Of a stretch of 28,198 nt of DNA, positions 1-7,632 are shown one piece after another (position 1 is the stretch's first letter; every line of letters begins with the position of its first letter). The notes beneath the pieces were generated by a model. That model searched no databases, had not been told where the DNA came from, and saw nothing but the letters and a program-made list of their open reading frames with translations. A program made the position numbers and the translations under genes. Source of the stretch: a virus; the IMG/VR virus record IMGVR_UViG_3300042519_000639, positions 1 through 28,198 of that record, one strand, 5' to 3'.

Positions 1-196
1 TGGCAAACTTAGTGGACATGGCCTGAAGCTCAATAATAAGTTGTGGTGCTTTAGCAGCAGGAACATCTGGGTTCAATAAAAGCTTTACTATAACAGCCAA
101 TGCTCTATCCAACTGAGCATCATTCATATACTCATGCAGATCATTAAACTCAGTTATAGAGTTAATCAATTCTAATGTATTTTTATCCTCTGTCAT
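1..196 (-). CDS. hypothetical protein, 3' end cut by window edge
   Basis: The reading frame opens with ATG at 196 and stays open for 65 codons to the window edge, so the C-terminus is missing. The visible part (MTEDKNTLELINSITEFN...) is acidic and predicted to be helical, with a heptad-like pattern of Leu and Ile. There are no cysteines, no membrane segment and no motif I recognise. The start lies 14 bases inside the upstream 34-aa gene, and an AAGAAG stretch 5' of the ATG may serve as a weak ribosome binding site. Overlapping starts and stops on both sides fit the rest of the operon. Function unknown. Confidence 0.6.
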   Translation of the reverse strand, partial: MTEDKNTLELINSITEFNDLHEYMNDAQLDRALAVIVKLLLNPDVPAAKAPQLIIELQAMSTKFA

Positions 197-287
197 TTTT
201 AATCTTCTTGTCCCATTTATCCATCAGAAGACCGACTCCGTACCCGAGTACGAAGCCGATCATTATTCCATAGATAAATAATACCAT
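183..287 (-). CDS. 34-aa single-pass membrane peptide
   Basis: A short frame starts at ATG 287, overlapping the TAA stop of ssb by one base (TAATG), and ends with TAA at 183. The product begins MVLFIYGIMIGFVLGYGVGLL, a hydrophobic, glycine-spaced stretch of about 21 residues able to span a membrane. It ends in a charged tail (DKWDKKIKNDRG). The positive C-terminus suggests an N-out/C-in orientation. Translational coupling to ssb, the well-formed membrane segment and the overlap with the next start support a real gene. Its role is unknown: a membrane anchor for replication complexes or a superinfection/holin-like small protein are both possible, with nothing specific in favour of either. Confidence 0.55.
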   Translation of the reverse strand: MVLFIYGIMIGFVLGYGVGLLMDKWDKKIKNDRG

Positions 288-679
288 TAAAAAGGAACCT
301 CTGCATAAGTTTTATACGATGGGAACTGATCATTATTTGGCGCCTTATCCTTAGATAAAGTATAAGCTGTTACAGAAATCGAATCAGCATTAATTTCATA
401 AGATGTTCTATTTACGCCTTCTTTGTCTGTCCAGCTTTCTTCGTAAATCTTTCCTACAATAATAACTTCCATGCCCTTTTTAATTACAGACTTTGATTGC
501 GCTGCAAGTGTGCGCCAAGCCTTGACTGTCCACCAAGAGGTGTTCTTGTCTTCCCACTCTCCAGTGGTGTCATTCTTAACGCGATCATTTGTTGCAACTC
601 TAAAACGAAGACCATTTGATCCTACAGTTTCTGGTTCGCTACCAACTCTGCCTACGATTGTAATCATTGGATTAGCCAT
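287..679 (-). CDS. ssb: single-stranded DNA-binding protein (bacterial SSB family)
   Basis: The 130-aa product has the layout of a bacterial SSB: an N-terminal OB fold opening MANPMITIVGRVGSEPE, the conserved core around WWTVKAW and a strand like GMEVIIVGKIYEESW. A short linker leads to a C-terminal tip ending in EVPF, which resembles the DDDIPF tip that binds partner proteins. It would coat ssDNA during phage replication and recombination. I chose the ATG at 679, not the longer frame from 703, because GGAGG lies just upstream of it and the SSB fold begins there. The first codons overlap the end of the upstream nuclease gene by 8 bases. The tip is less acidic than in cellular SSBs. A second, unrelated ssDNA-binding protein is encoded at 5684-6358. 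Confidence 0.9.
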   Translation of the reverse strand: MANPMITIVGRVGSEPETVGSNGLRFRVATNDRVKNDTTGEWEDKNTSWWTVKAWRTLAAQSKSVIKKGMEVIIVGKIYEESWTDKEGVNRTSYEINADSISVTAYTLSKDKAPNNDQFPSYKTYAEVPF

Positions 680-980
680 TTTTATTTTCCTCCCAAAATG
701 CAATCAGCTCTTCTAGAACTGACCACTCTATGATTCCAAGACGAACCTTGGAATCCTCACCGATAATAATTTTAAGTGCTGGATGCATATCCCTGCTTAC
801 CTTAAAAGTATCTGTACATATTTTAGCCCATACATCTTTATTTAAATTAAATGATGATTTAGACTCTTTGTAATCTACTACAAAGCTTTTCCATTTTGCA
901 TCACCTTTTTGATAAGCGCCTCTACCGCTATTCTTTTGTGCTTTAGCGCCATCTCTTTTTACTTCTGCTCTTTCTGACAT
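672..980 (-). CDS. small PD-(D/E)XK nuclease, Holliday-junction-resolvase-like
   Basis: A 102-aa basic protein. Its residue pattern matches the archaeal Hjc / phage resolvase variety of the PD-(D/E)XK fold: an N-terminal Glu (E6), then GRGAYQKGD with the Asp at 27, then VDYKESKSS giving D36-x-K38. Hjc-type enzymes use E...GD...ExK around a two-metal site to cut four-way junctions. The length is close to that of the smallest members (Hjc is about 120-140 aa). It lies between a zinc ribbon gene and ssb, just downstream of recA, which suits recombination-intermediate processing. The start ATG overlaps the upstream TGA (TGATG). A nickase or other small PD-(D/E)XK nuclease is possible. The family call comes from motif spacing only. 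Confidence 0.5.
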   Translation of the reverse strand: MSERAEVKRDGAKAQKNSGRGAYQKGDAKWKSFVVDYKESKSSFNLNKDVWAKICTDTFKVSRDMHPALKIIIGEDSKVRLGIIEWSVLEELIAFWEENKNG

Positions 981-1171
981 CAGTTTAGCTTGTACCTTGT
1001 TTCATGCCCATCTGGACATTTCCAATACATTTCTAAAGTTACCTGATTAAAATTATAAAACGGAGAAGACAGTTTGCATTTACTGCATGGTCTTTCCTGA
1101 TCTATTCTTTCAACTCGGCCATCCTGAATGTCTTCTGGTTTAGAAGTAAAAAACTCATTAATTTTTGGCAT
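980..1171 (-). CDS. small zinc-ribbon protein
   Basis: A 63-aa product with CSKC in the middle and CPDGH near the end, a spacing that would hold one zinc ion in a ribbon. I prefer the ATG at 1171 over the TTG one codon upstream because AAGGAAAG stands at good distance before it. The gene begins 14 bases inside the end of recA and its TGA overlaps the start of the nuclease gene. Small zinc ribbons in phage replication clusters are often nucleic-acid or protein adaptors. Nothing here shows the partner. It is one of three short zinc-binding candidates in this module (also at 9374-9496 and 9909-10097). Confidence 0.7.
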   Translation of the reverse strand: MPKINEFFTSKPEDIQDGRVERIDQERPCSKCKLSSPFYNFNQVTLEMYWKCPDGHETRYKLN

Positions 1172-2162
1172 CAATTTCTTTCCTTATGTCTTCAAGTACT
1201 TCTTTGTTGTCACGCAGATATTGAACAGCCTTTGCACGTCCCTGAATTCTTTCTTTATTAATAGTATACCAAGCTCCGCCTTTTTCAATAGCTCCGCACA
1301 TCTCTGCAACGTCTAACGTTTCTCCAACGTAATCTATACCAAGAGCTTCCCCTTGGTAGTAAAAGTCGTATTGTCCTGATAAATTTGGGGGGCCCACCTT
1401 GTTGTAATCAACAATCCAGTTAACTGGCCTGCCAACTCTTTGTTCAATAATTTTGTCACCAACTTTAATGCCAGCCTTAATAGCATTAGCCTCAGCTTCT
1501 GAGGACCAAAGCTTAACGACGGTTGAAGAGAAGAACTTAACTGCCATGCCACCTGTTGGGATGTGACTAGCATGCATAGATCCAAACTGATTTCGTTGTT
1601 GCGAGATGAGAACAAGTAATGTGTCTTTGTTTGCATAATTTAACATCTTGACTGCGTGAGTCATATCCTTTGCTTCTGCGCCGATTTGCTTGGTGTCTTG
1701 CAAATCCTTCATTTCATTTCCGTCTTTTTCAAAATAGATTGCTGGAAGCAGTGCTGAAATAGAATCAACCACTATTAGGTCTACTCCTGCTTCCATAAGC
1801 TTTGTTGCAACATCAACCATGTCGTTAATAGTTTTAGCTGGTGAGTATATTAACTCTTTTGAATTAACACCAAGTTTCTCTGCCCATTGAGGATCATAAG
1901 AGTGCTCAGCATCTATCCAAGCACAAGTCTTTCCTTCTTTTTGAGCGAGGGCTATCATCTGTAAACAAAAAGAAGATTTTCCTGCAGACTTATTACCCCA
2001 CACAAGTATCTGCCTACCGTAAGCAAACCCACCATTTAATGCAAGGTTTAGTCCTATGCTTGGTGTTGGCTGTTTATGTATTTGGATATCGACAGCCGAT
2101 TGAACTCTGGCTCTTGTTTTAGGATCTAGCTTTGCTAAGATATCATCTAATTGAATGTCCAT
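1158..2162 (-). CDS. recA: RecA-like recombinase
   Basis: A 334-aa RecA, close to the 350-aa bacterial length. Walker A is GNKSAGKSS at residues 56-64, the AWIDAEHSYDPQWAEKLGV segment at 81-99 matches the conserved IDAEHALDP region, and Walker B is LIVVDSIS at about 129-136. The SQQRNQFGS region corresponds to the switch after strand 5, and IPTGGMAVKF is a DNA-binding loop L2. The protein would form filaments on ssDNA and drive strand exchange in phage recombination and repair. The long acidic C-terminal tail of cellular RecA is absent. The Walker A sequence GNKSAGKS departs from the cellular GPESSGKT, as often in phage RecAs. It follows a small acidic-protein gene by 5 bases and overlaps a zinc ribbon gene. 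Confidence 0.95.
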   Translation of the reverse strand: MDIQLDDILAKLDPKTRARVQSAVDIQIHKQPTPSIGLNLALNGGFAYGRQILVWGNKSAGKSSFCLQMIALAQKEGKTCAWIDAEHSYDPQWAEKLGVNSKELIYSPAKTINDMVDVATKLMEAGVDLIVVDSISALLPAIYFEKDGNEMKDLQDTKQIGAEAKDMTHAVKMLNYANKDTLLVLISQQRNQFGSMHASHIPTGGMAVKFFSSTVVKLWSSEAEANAIKAGIKVGDKIIEQRVGRPVNWIVDYNKVGPPNLSGQYDFYYQGEALGIDYVGETLDVAEMCGAIEKGGAWYTINKERIQGRAKAVQYLRDNKEVLEDIRKEIDAKN

Positions 2163-2167
2163 GCTAA

Positions 2168-2392
2168 TTAATTATTAGCCAGTTCTTCATCAGAATCAGT
2201 AGGCTTTGCCTCTAACTTAAACTCAAATGATAGGGACTGATCATTATAAGAAACTGAAAGCTGAGTGTCTTCACCATTAGACTTAATGAAATCCTCTGTT
2301 GGTATCTCAATTGATCCAATTTTATTTAGAATTGCAACTAGCACTCTAGATGCGTTCATTGTCTTAAAAATATCTTCTGTATTATCTGTCAT
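2168..2392 (-). CDS. small acidic hypothetical protein between dnaE and recA
   Basis: A 74-aa, strongly acidic product (MTDNTEDIFKTMNASR...DSDEELANN) with an N-terminal helix and two probable strands (LSVSYNDQS and LSFEFKLEA). Its ATG overlaps the dnaE TGA by 4 bases, and its stop lies 5 bases before recA, so translation is coupled to the polymerase gene. No family is recognised. The position suggests an accessory factor for the polymerase or RecA, which is inference from context only. Confidence 0.75.
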   Translation of the reverse strand: MTDNTEDIFKTMNASRVLVAILNKIGSIEIPTEDFIKSNGEDTQLSVSYNDQSLSFEFKLEAKPTDSDEELANN

Positions 2393-5300
2393 TTTACTTC
2401 CTTAACCATAAGTGTTCCATCTTCTAAAGTTTTTAGAACTGGTTCGCATATCATTCCTTCTCGCATTTTTGCCAACGATAATGGGTACATGCTTGAGAAT
2501 ACAATTGCTCTATTTAGATTCTTATCTTTATCTGACAGAACCAGGTGTGCCATAGTCTTGCCAGCTTTTGTTTTGTATGGTGTATAGCTTATCACAAACC
2601 TTTGATTTTCGTCAATAGGATAAGACTGTGCATACAGGTATTTAACAAAAGCATCTTCAGAGTCTTTATTAATTAAATCAACCTCTACATATCTAGATAT
2701 TCTATTGTCACCAACAAGAACAAAATACATTTTGTTTGTTTCTATTTTTGTTTGTTCTATATCAAACAAACCAACCGATCCGCTTTCGTCAACAAGTTCG
2801 ATTCTTGACCAGCCAGATCCACGCTTTATTGCCTTAGCCATTCCGAACATAACAAATGATCCGAGCTCTTCAAATTCATCAATTGGTCTTGCTTGAGCTT
2901 TAATTTTTGGATCTAGGCTAGATAGATTAAATGATGGTATACCTAAAAATTCGTAATAAGACTCGGCTTCTTTACCGCTTCTAGGGTTATCATCAAAAGC
3001 AGCACCGCCAATAGCGTTAAGAGAAGAAATGGCCCTAGAATTAATGCCACTGCCCTTTTTGGATGCTTTATCAACAAAGTCTTTATAGTTTTCATAGGGT
3101 CTCTTTTCAATAATTTTATTTGCAATACTGTCTGAAATAAATTTAATCTCTGCCAATCCAAATCTAATTGAATCTTTTTGCAACGAGAAGTTTACATCAG
3201 ATTCATTTACATGGGGAAGCTTTACTTTAATCCCAAGTCTTTTTGCTTCAATCAAATAACCTGTTCTGGCGTCTTTGTCGCCTTCGTTTTTGAGGATCGA
3301 GAATAAAAATTCCAAAGGATAATAGCACTTAAGCCAAGCGGTATAATAAGAAAGCATAGAATAAGCGACAGCGTGACTACGATTGAATGAGTATCCAGCG
3401 TGAGCTTCGAATGTTTTCCAGAGGTTGTCGGCTTCTTCTGCGCTGATATGCTTTTTAGCGCCTTGAATAAATTTATCTTTGAATGGACCAAGTTCTTTTG
3501 CATCTTGCTTTTTACCAATAACCTTTCTAACTTTGTCAGCCTCTGACCAAGTCATTCCTCCTAGGTGTACGCATGCTTGCATAACCTGTTCTTGATAAAT
3601 AATAACTCCATATGTATTTTCTGTAAACGGCTTCATGATTGGATGAATATAATTTACCGCTTCATTACCATGCTTACGCTTAATGTAAGAAGCTCCAACT
3701 GTATTCATAGCTCCTGGTCTAACCAAAGCATTTGATGCAGCCAAGTCTTCAAACTTATCGACACGCATCTTTATGAGTAGGTTGGTGTATGGAGTTGCTT
3801 CCGCTTGGAATATACCCTTTGTGTAACCATCATTAAAAATCTTGTATACATTCTCATCATCTAAAGCAATATCGTAAAGATTTATATCTTTATTGTATCT
3901 ATCTTTAATTGACTTTAATGTATCAGAGATCACAGATAAAGTCTTAAGACCTAGGGCATCTAGCTTAATAAGACCTATATCTGCAACCGTATCCATATCG
4001 TATGCCACGACTGGAATTCTTCCAGATACATCGTCATTCGCGTCTGCTCTGGATTCTATTGGTGCATACTTTCTTAAATCATCTTTTGCAACCACAACAC
4101 CAGCAGCATGAACTCCAACACTTCGAATCTTTCCACGAAGTTTTTCTGCAAGCCAAGTTACCTCTGGATACTTTGCTCTAAATTCTTTTGTATTAGGAGA
4201 ATCCATAAAGTCTTCGAAGGTGTCAATTGATTTCATTGCACGATTAACATCAGATAGGGGTACCATAAACACACGGGCAGCATCTCTAATTACACCCTTA
4301 TCTTTAAAGTAGGTGTATGTGGAAATAGAAGCAACGTGCTTAAACTTCTTCTTTAAATAATCTTTAACTTCTTTACGGCGACGGTCTTCAAAGTCGGTAT
4401 CAATATCTGGAAAGTCATTACGCTCAGGATTAATAAATCGGAAGAACAATAAGTCATACTTAATTGGATCTACATCTGTAATACCAAGAGCGTAGCAAAC
4501 CAATGAGCCAGCTGCAGAACCACGACCTGGACCAACCATAATATTATTTGACTTAGCCCATGTAATCATATCTGCTACAACTAGGAAATATGAAGCAAAT
4601 GCCTTATCTTTAATTATAGATAACTCTTCTGCAATTCTATCCAAGTAGACCTGATCTTTGTCCAGAGATAGTCTTTTAAGGCCTTCTAAGGCCATATCAG
4701 CCAGTTTCTTATCAGCATTGGTCTTTGGGATAGGCAGCAGATCTAGACCCTCATAGAAGTCATACTCGCCAATCTTATTAGCAATTTCCATTGTATTATC
4801 ATATATATCTGTACGAGTAATACCTGCCTTATTAAAGTCCGCCTCAATTTCAGACCTACTTTGAATAAATAGATTATAGTCTTGAAATGATATTCTACGG
4901 TCTGGGTATAAGTAATTAAATCTATCCATCATGTCTGGCATTTGTCTAGACATTTCAAAGTCTGCATCTTTATCTGACTTAGGAGATGTTGATAGAATAA
5001 GCATTGCTTCTTCTAATACTCTATCTTCTTCTTTAGCAAAGTGAGCATCTCCTGTTGCCACCGCCTTAATTCCTAACTCATCCGCTAATTCTAATAGGGT
5101 CGAGTTGATTTCATAGGGGTTATGTGATTGGACTTCCACGTAGAAATCTTCCATAAAGATCTGTTTAAAATCTTGAAGTATAAGCTTGGCTTCTGATAGT
5201 TCGCCCTTTTCGATGCATTTACTAATAAGTCCATTAAGACATCCACTAAGTACAATAATGCCTTCCGCATATTCTTTTAAAACCTCTCTGTCAATTCTTG

Positions 5301-5658
5301 GCTTGTGATAAAACCCTTCTGTCCAAGCAAGCTCTTGGAGGGTATTAACATTTTCTAATCCCTTTTTGTTTTTAGCAAGTAGAATGATATGGTTATAGGC
5401 CTGAATTGATTTATCAGTCTTAGAAGATCTATCAAATCTATCTGTTGGGGAAATGTATGCTTCTACTCCAAGGATCGGCTTGATTCCTTGCTCTTTACAT
5501 GCAATTTGCATTTCACGGTGTGAAGATAATGTTCCGTGGTCAGTAATAGCCAGAGAAGTCTGACCAGCTTCTTTCGCAGCCTTTACAAGTTCGGCAGGAG
5601 AATTAAGCCCATCCATTAATGAATAGAAAGAATGCACATGCAAATGTGTGAAGTTCAA
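2389..5658 (-). CDS. dnaE: DNA polymerase III alpha subunit (DnaE type)
   Basis: A 1089-aa C-family replicative polymerase. The PHP domain comes first: HLHVHSFYS at 5-13, ITDHG near 38-42, GVEAY at 64-68 and ATGDAHF near 201-207, so the metal ligands look intact. The polymerase core follows, with GPGRGSAAGSLV at 376-387, the catalytic pair in PDIDTDF at 417-423 and a third Asp in IGLIKLDALGL (about D567). Helix-hairpin-helix and OB-fold regions lie in the last 250 residues. It would be the main replicase of the phage. The start is TTG at 5658: conserved HLHVHS sits only four codons in, GGCGGAG stands at proper spacing, and no in-frame ATG lies nearer. The exonuclease subunit and clamp are not seen, so it probably uses the host clamp. 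Confidence 0.96.
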   Translation of the reverse strand: MNFTHLHVHSFYSLMDGLNSPAELVKAAKEAGQTSLAITDHGTLSSHREMQIACKEQGIKPILGVEAYISPTDRFDRSSKTDKSIQAYNHIILLAKNKKGLENVNTLQELAWTEGFYHKPRIDREVLKEYAEGIIVLSGCLNGLISKCIEKGELSEAKLILQDFKQIFMEDFYVEVQSHNPYEINSTLLELADELGIKAVATGDAHFAKEEDRVLEEAMLILSTSPKSDKDADFEMSRQMPDMMDRFNYLYPDRRISFQDYNLFIQSRSEIEADFNKAGITRTDIYDNTMEIANKIGEYDFYEGLDLLPIPKTNADKKLADMALEGLKRLSLDKDQVYLDRIAEELSIIKDKAFASYFLVVADMITWAKSNNIMVGPGRGSAAGSLVCYALGITDVDPIKYDLLFFRFINPERNDFPDIDTDFEDRRRKEVKDYLKKKFKHVASISTYTYFKDKGVIRDAARVFMVPLSDVNRAMKSIDTFEDFMDSPNTKEFRAKYPEVTWLAEKLRGKIRSVGVHAAGVVVAKDDLRKYAPIESRADANDDVSGRIPVVAYDMDTVADIGLIKLDALGLKTLSVISDTLKSIKDRYNKDINLYDIALDDENVYKIFNDGYTKGIFQAEATPYTNLLIKMRVDKFEDLAASNALVRPGAMNTVGASYIKRKHGNEAVNYIHPIMKPFTENTYGVIIYQEQVMQACVHLGGMTWSEADKVRKVIGKKQDAKELGPFKDKFIQGAKKHISAEEADNLWKTFEAHAGYSFNRSHAVAYSMLSYYTAWLKCYYPLEFLFSILKNEGDKDARTGYLIEAKRLGIKVKLPHVNESDVNFSLQKDSIRFGLAEIKFISDSIANKIIEKRPYENYKDFVDKASKKGSGINSRAISSLNAIGGAAFDDNPRSGKEAESYYEFLGIPSFNLSSLDPKIKAQARPIDEFEELGSFVMFGMAKAIKRGSGWSRIELVDESGSVGLFDIEQTKIETNKMYFVLVGDNRISRYVEVDLINKDSEDAFVKYLYAQSYPIDENQRFVISYTPYKTKAGKTMAHLVLSDKDKNLNRAIVFSSMYPLSLAKMREGMICEPVLKTLEDGTLMVKEVK

Positions 5659-5683
5659 CTTAATTCTCCGCCTATACTCTCTC

Positions 5684-6358
5684 TTACCAGTCTACGCTGC
5701 TACTTGTTGAAGATGATTCTCGTTCTTCTGGAGATGACTCACCAGTATAGAATGCTTCCTGCTCTGCGTATGGAACGCTACGCACTGCTGTCTTTTCTAA
5801 ATCAAACAGCTCTACTGCAGAAAAATCAAACGGCTTTTCATCTTTAGCTAAAGGAATGATTGTGTAGCTTGTGTCTGTTTTAAGACCGCTACGCTTTACT
5901 CTCCACATTAGATTTGAGATGCTTCCCATTTCATTTGCGTATTCAATTAATGTTGGTGTAATTGTTTTTCCACTTACACCCTGAGAAAGAATAGCAACAT
6001 ATGGCTCAGTCTTTCCATCATCAACTAGAACGTTAATGTAAAGGCGCTTTCTTGCACCCCACCCAGCTTTTGGATCTTTGCGATGTTGTTCTTGAGCCCA
6101 GTCACGGCCTTCGTCTTCCATTGTGTCTAGTGCCTTACGGCGATAATCTTTAGGGTTTGTGTGTTCAATTGCAAAAAATCCGCAACCCATTTTTTCATTA
6201 TAGTTTGGTGAGTCTGGATCGAGCTCTTGTAGGAAGCGAATCTTTACTGCTTCTCCGTCTTCAATCTTTAACCACTTTGCCTTGCTATCTTCTGAACTAG
6301 TATATGTAACCTTGTCCATTGCTTTTGTCATTCCTGACAAACCTTTTACTATTCCCAT
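5684..6358 (-). CDS. gp32-like single-stranded DNA-binding protein
   Basis: A 224-aa protein. It starts with a short basic arm, then WLKIEDGEAVKIRFL at about 29-43, a strand pattern seen in T4 gp32-like proteins of actino- and cyanophages. KRLYINVLVDDGKTEPY follows in the centre, consistent with an OB-fold core, and the tail is rich in Glu and Ser and ends in VDW. Cys59 (MGCGFF) and nearby His65 could be a reduced zinc site, but the full gp32 zinc set is not visible. It would coat ssDNA at the replication fork, next to the primase and polymerase genes. AAGGAG precedes the ATG at ideal spacing. The phage also has a bacterial-type SSB, so the two may divide replication and recombination work. 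The family call is by pattern. Confidence 0.65.
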   Translation of the reverse strand: MGIVKGLSGMTKAMDKVTYTSSEDSKAKWLKIEDGEAVKIRFLQELDPDSPNYNEKMGCGFFAIEHTNPKDYRRKALDTMEDEGRDWAQEQHRKDPKAGWGARKRLYINVLVDDGKTEPYVAILSQGVSGKTITPTLIEYANEMGSISNLMWRVKRSGLKTDTSYTIIPLAKDEKPFDFSAVELFDLEKTAVRSVPYAEQEAFYTGESSPEERESSSTSSSVDW

Positions 6359-6378
6359 TTTATTCTCCTTATGTATGT

Positions 6379-6395
6379 AACGGTATATATCCGTT
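6379..6395. repeat. short inverted repeat upstream of the gp32-like gene
   Basis: AACGG and CCGTT flank the 7-base AT spacer TATATAT, inside the 57-bp gap between primase and the gp32-like gene. Flanking copies of TGTAAC/GTAACC give it a weak direct-repeat frame as well. It could be a binding site for a dimeric regulator or a small RNA hairpin just 5' of the ribosome binding site. No convincing -35/-10 pair surrounds it. Confidence 0.35.
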
Positions 6396-6415
6396 TGTAA
6401 CCACTTATATTATTT

Positions 6416-7405
6416 TTATAGCCTGTATTCAAAATTAGATATGGCATTTGTTATACAGGCTTTAATGTCTTCATCTGACATATCACCTGCATCTTTTACA
6501 CCCTCTGGATATATTCTACCATAAGAATGCGATGCCCACAAGATGTTTTTATTACTTAGTTTATAAGCAATAGCTGAGCCTAAGTCTCTTCCCGCCTTAT
6601 CAGAATCCGTCATTATAATAACTGTATTAAAATATCTGTTTAGCAGTTTTAAATTGTCTCCAGATATATGACCTCCGAGTGTAGCAACTACATTTGGAAA
6701 CCCAGCCTGATGCACACGGATTGCATCAAAACTGGACTCCACGACTATGACCTTGTCACCAATTTTTTTAGCACGATGAATATTAAACATTGTTTTGCTT
6801 CTTGGCAGGTCTTTACTATTCTTAAATCTTTTATCAGATATAGATCGGCCAACAACTCCAACTGGAGTTCCATCTGGACTATGAACTGGAACAGTTATCA
6901 TGTCCATATTTTCAGAATAACCTAATGAAAAATATGCCATTGATTCTAAATCAATACCACGTGACCTTAAATACTCTTTTGCCTTATCGCTTTTAACCAA
7001 TCCATTATATAAACTCTTTAATGTATCTTCTGAAAACTCTATAAAGTCTGGCTTATCTTCAAGCATATCCTTAAGGGACTCGTCAAAATGCTCTAGCGCT
7101 TCTGATTGTTTTGATTCAATAAACCTTAAAGACTGAAACTCATTCTTGTTTAAAATCTTTTTTACAAGATCACTCAGTGTTCCAGATTCTCCGCAAGAGG
7201 GATTGAAGCATAGGTATGCTCCTTTTGTTTTGCTTATGCTAAAGCTTGATGTGTGTCTATTAGAATGAAATGGGCAGTACGCAAGGTAATCATTCGATGT
7301 TTCCCCCACCATATCTATCCCAAGGCTTTGTACTATTGACTTGATATGGGCAGGGGTGTACTCCGAGCTATCAACTTGCCTTGAGTTATACCCTCTAATT
7401 GCCAT
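6416..7405 (-). CDS. dnaG: DnaG-type primase
   Basis: A 329-aa primase. The N-terminal CHC2 zinc finger has CPFH at 44-47 and CFNPSC at 66-71. The TOPRIM catalytic core has the acidic residue in VVESSFDA at about E223, then DSDKAG at 267-272 and KDAGD at 304-308. It would lay down RNA primers for the phage DnaE. It is much shorter than E. coli DnaG (581 aa) and ends right after TOPRIM, so the C-terminal helicase-binding domain is missing. I prefer ATG 7405 over the TTG at 7456 because AGGAAAG/GAAGG lies before it and homology begins there. It still overlaps the upstream 99-aa gene by 73 bases. Confidence 0.93.
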   Translation of the reverse strand: MAIRGYNSRQVDSSEYTPAHIKSIVQSLGIDMVGETSNDYLAYCPFHSNRHTSSFSISKTKGAYLCFNPSCGESGTLSDLVKKILNKNEFQSLRFIESKQSEALEHFDESLKDMLEDKPDFIEFSEDTLKSLYNGLVKSDKAKEYLRSRGIDLESMAYFSLGYSENMDMITVPVHSPDGTPVGVVGRSISDKRFKNSKDLPRSKTMFNIHRAKKIGDKVIVVESSFDAIRVHQAGFPNVVATLGGHISGDNLKLLNRYFNTVIIMTDSDKAGRDLGSAIAYKLSNKNILWASHSYGRIYPEGVKDAGDMSDEDIKACITNAISNFEYRL

Positions 7406-7632
7406 GCCTTCTTCTTTCCTACATAGATTCCGTGGATAGTCATTAAGAACTTCCAAGTTTGTCCGTCAAATTCTACCGAAAAAGCTGGGTCTATGTCAAG
7501 CACCCTGGCATAACCAGAGTCTTTCATCTGACCAGTTAGTAGATCTTCGTACTGCTTTTTAATCCTAATCATATTAGAATCATCTAGAAACTCAACTTGT
7601 ATTTGAAACCTTTTAATATTTTGATGTGTCAC
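7333..7632 (-). CDS. conserved-looking hypothetical protein between helicase and primase
   Basis: A 99-aa product read from GTG 7632, which overlaps the helicase TGA stop (GTGA). The first 70 residues look like a compact alpha/beta domain (strands around FQIQVEFL, ARVLDID, WKFLMTIHGIYV). The last 24 residues or so overlap the start of the primase gene in another frame and read like an unstructured tail (QGKLIARSTPLPISSQ). No family is recognised. Its place between helicase and primase, in a translationally coupled chain, suggests a replisome accessory role such as bridging the helicase to the shortened primase. That is inference only. Confidence 0.7.
   Translation of the reverse strand: MTHQNIKRFQIQVEFLDDSNMIRIKKQYEDLLTGQMKDSGYARVLDIDPAFSVEFDGQTWKFLMTIHGIYVGKKKAWQLEGITQGKLIARSTPLPISSQ

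Noticed and set aside
287-703. Longer ssb start at 703
   Set aside because: The extra eight residues lie upstream of the GGAGG site and before the OB-fold start; ATG 679 fits better.
3252-3518. ORFs inside dnaE (also 2943-3161, both on the minus strand in another frame)
   Set aside because: Fully contained in an unambiguous polymerase gene; hydrophobic or Leu/Lys-rich readings typical of shifted frames.
6416-7456. Longer primase start (TTG 7456)
   Set aside because: Adds 17 residues in overlap with the upstream gene; ATG 7405 has a better ribosome binding site and matches the family start.
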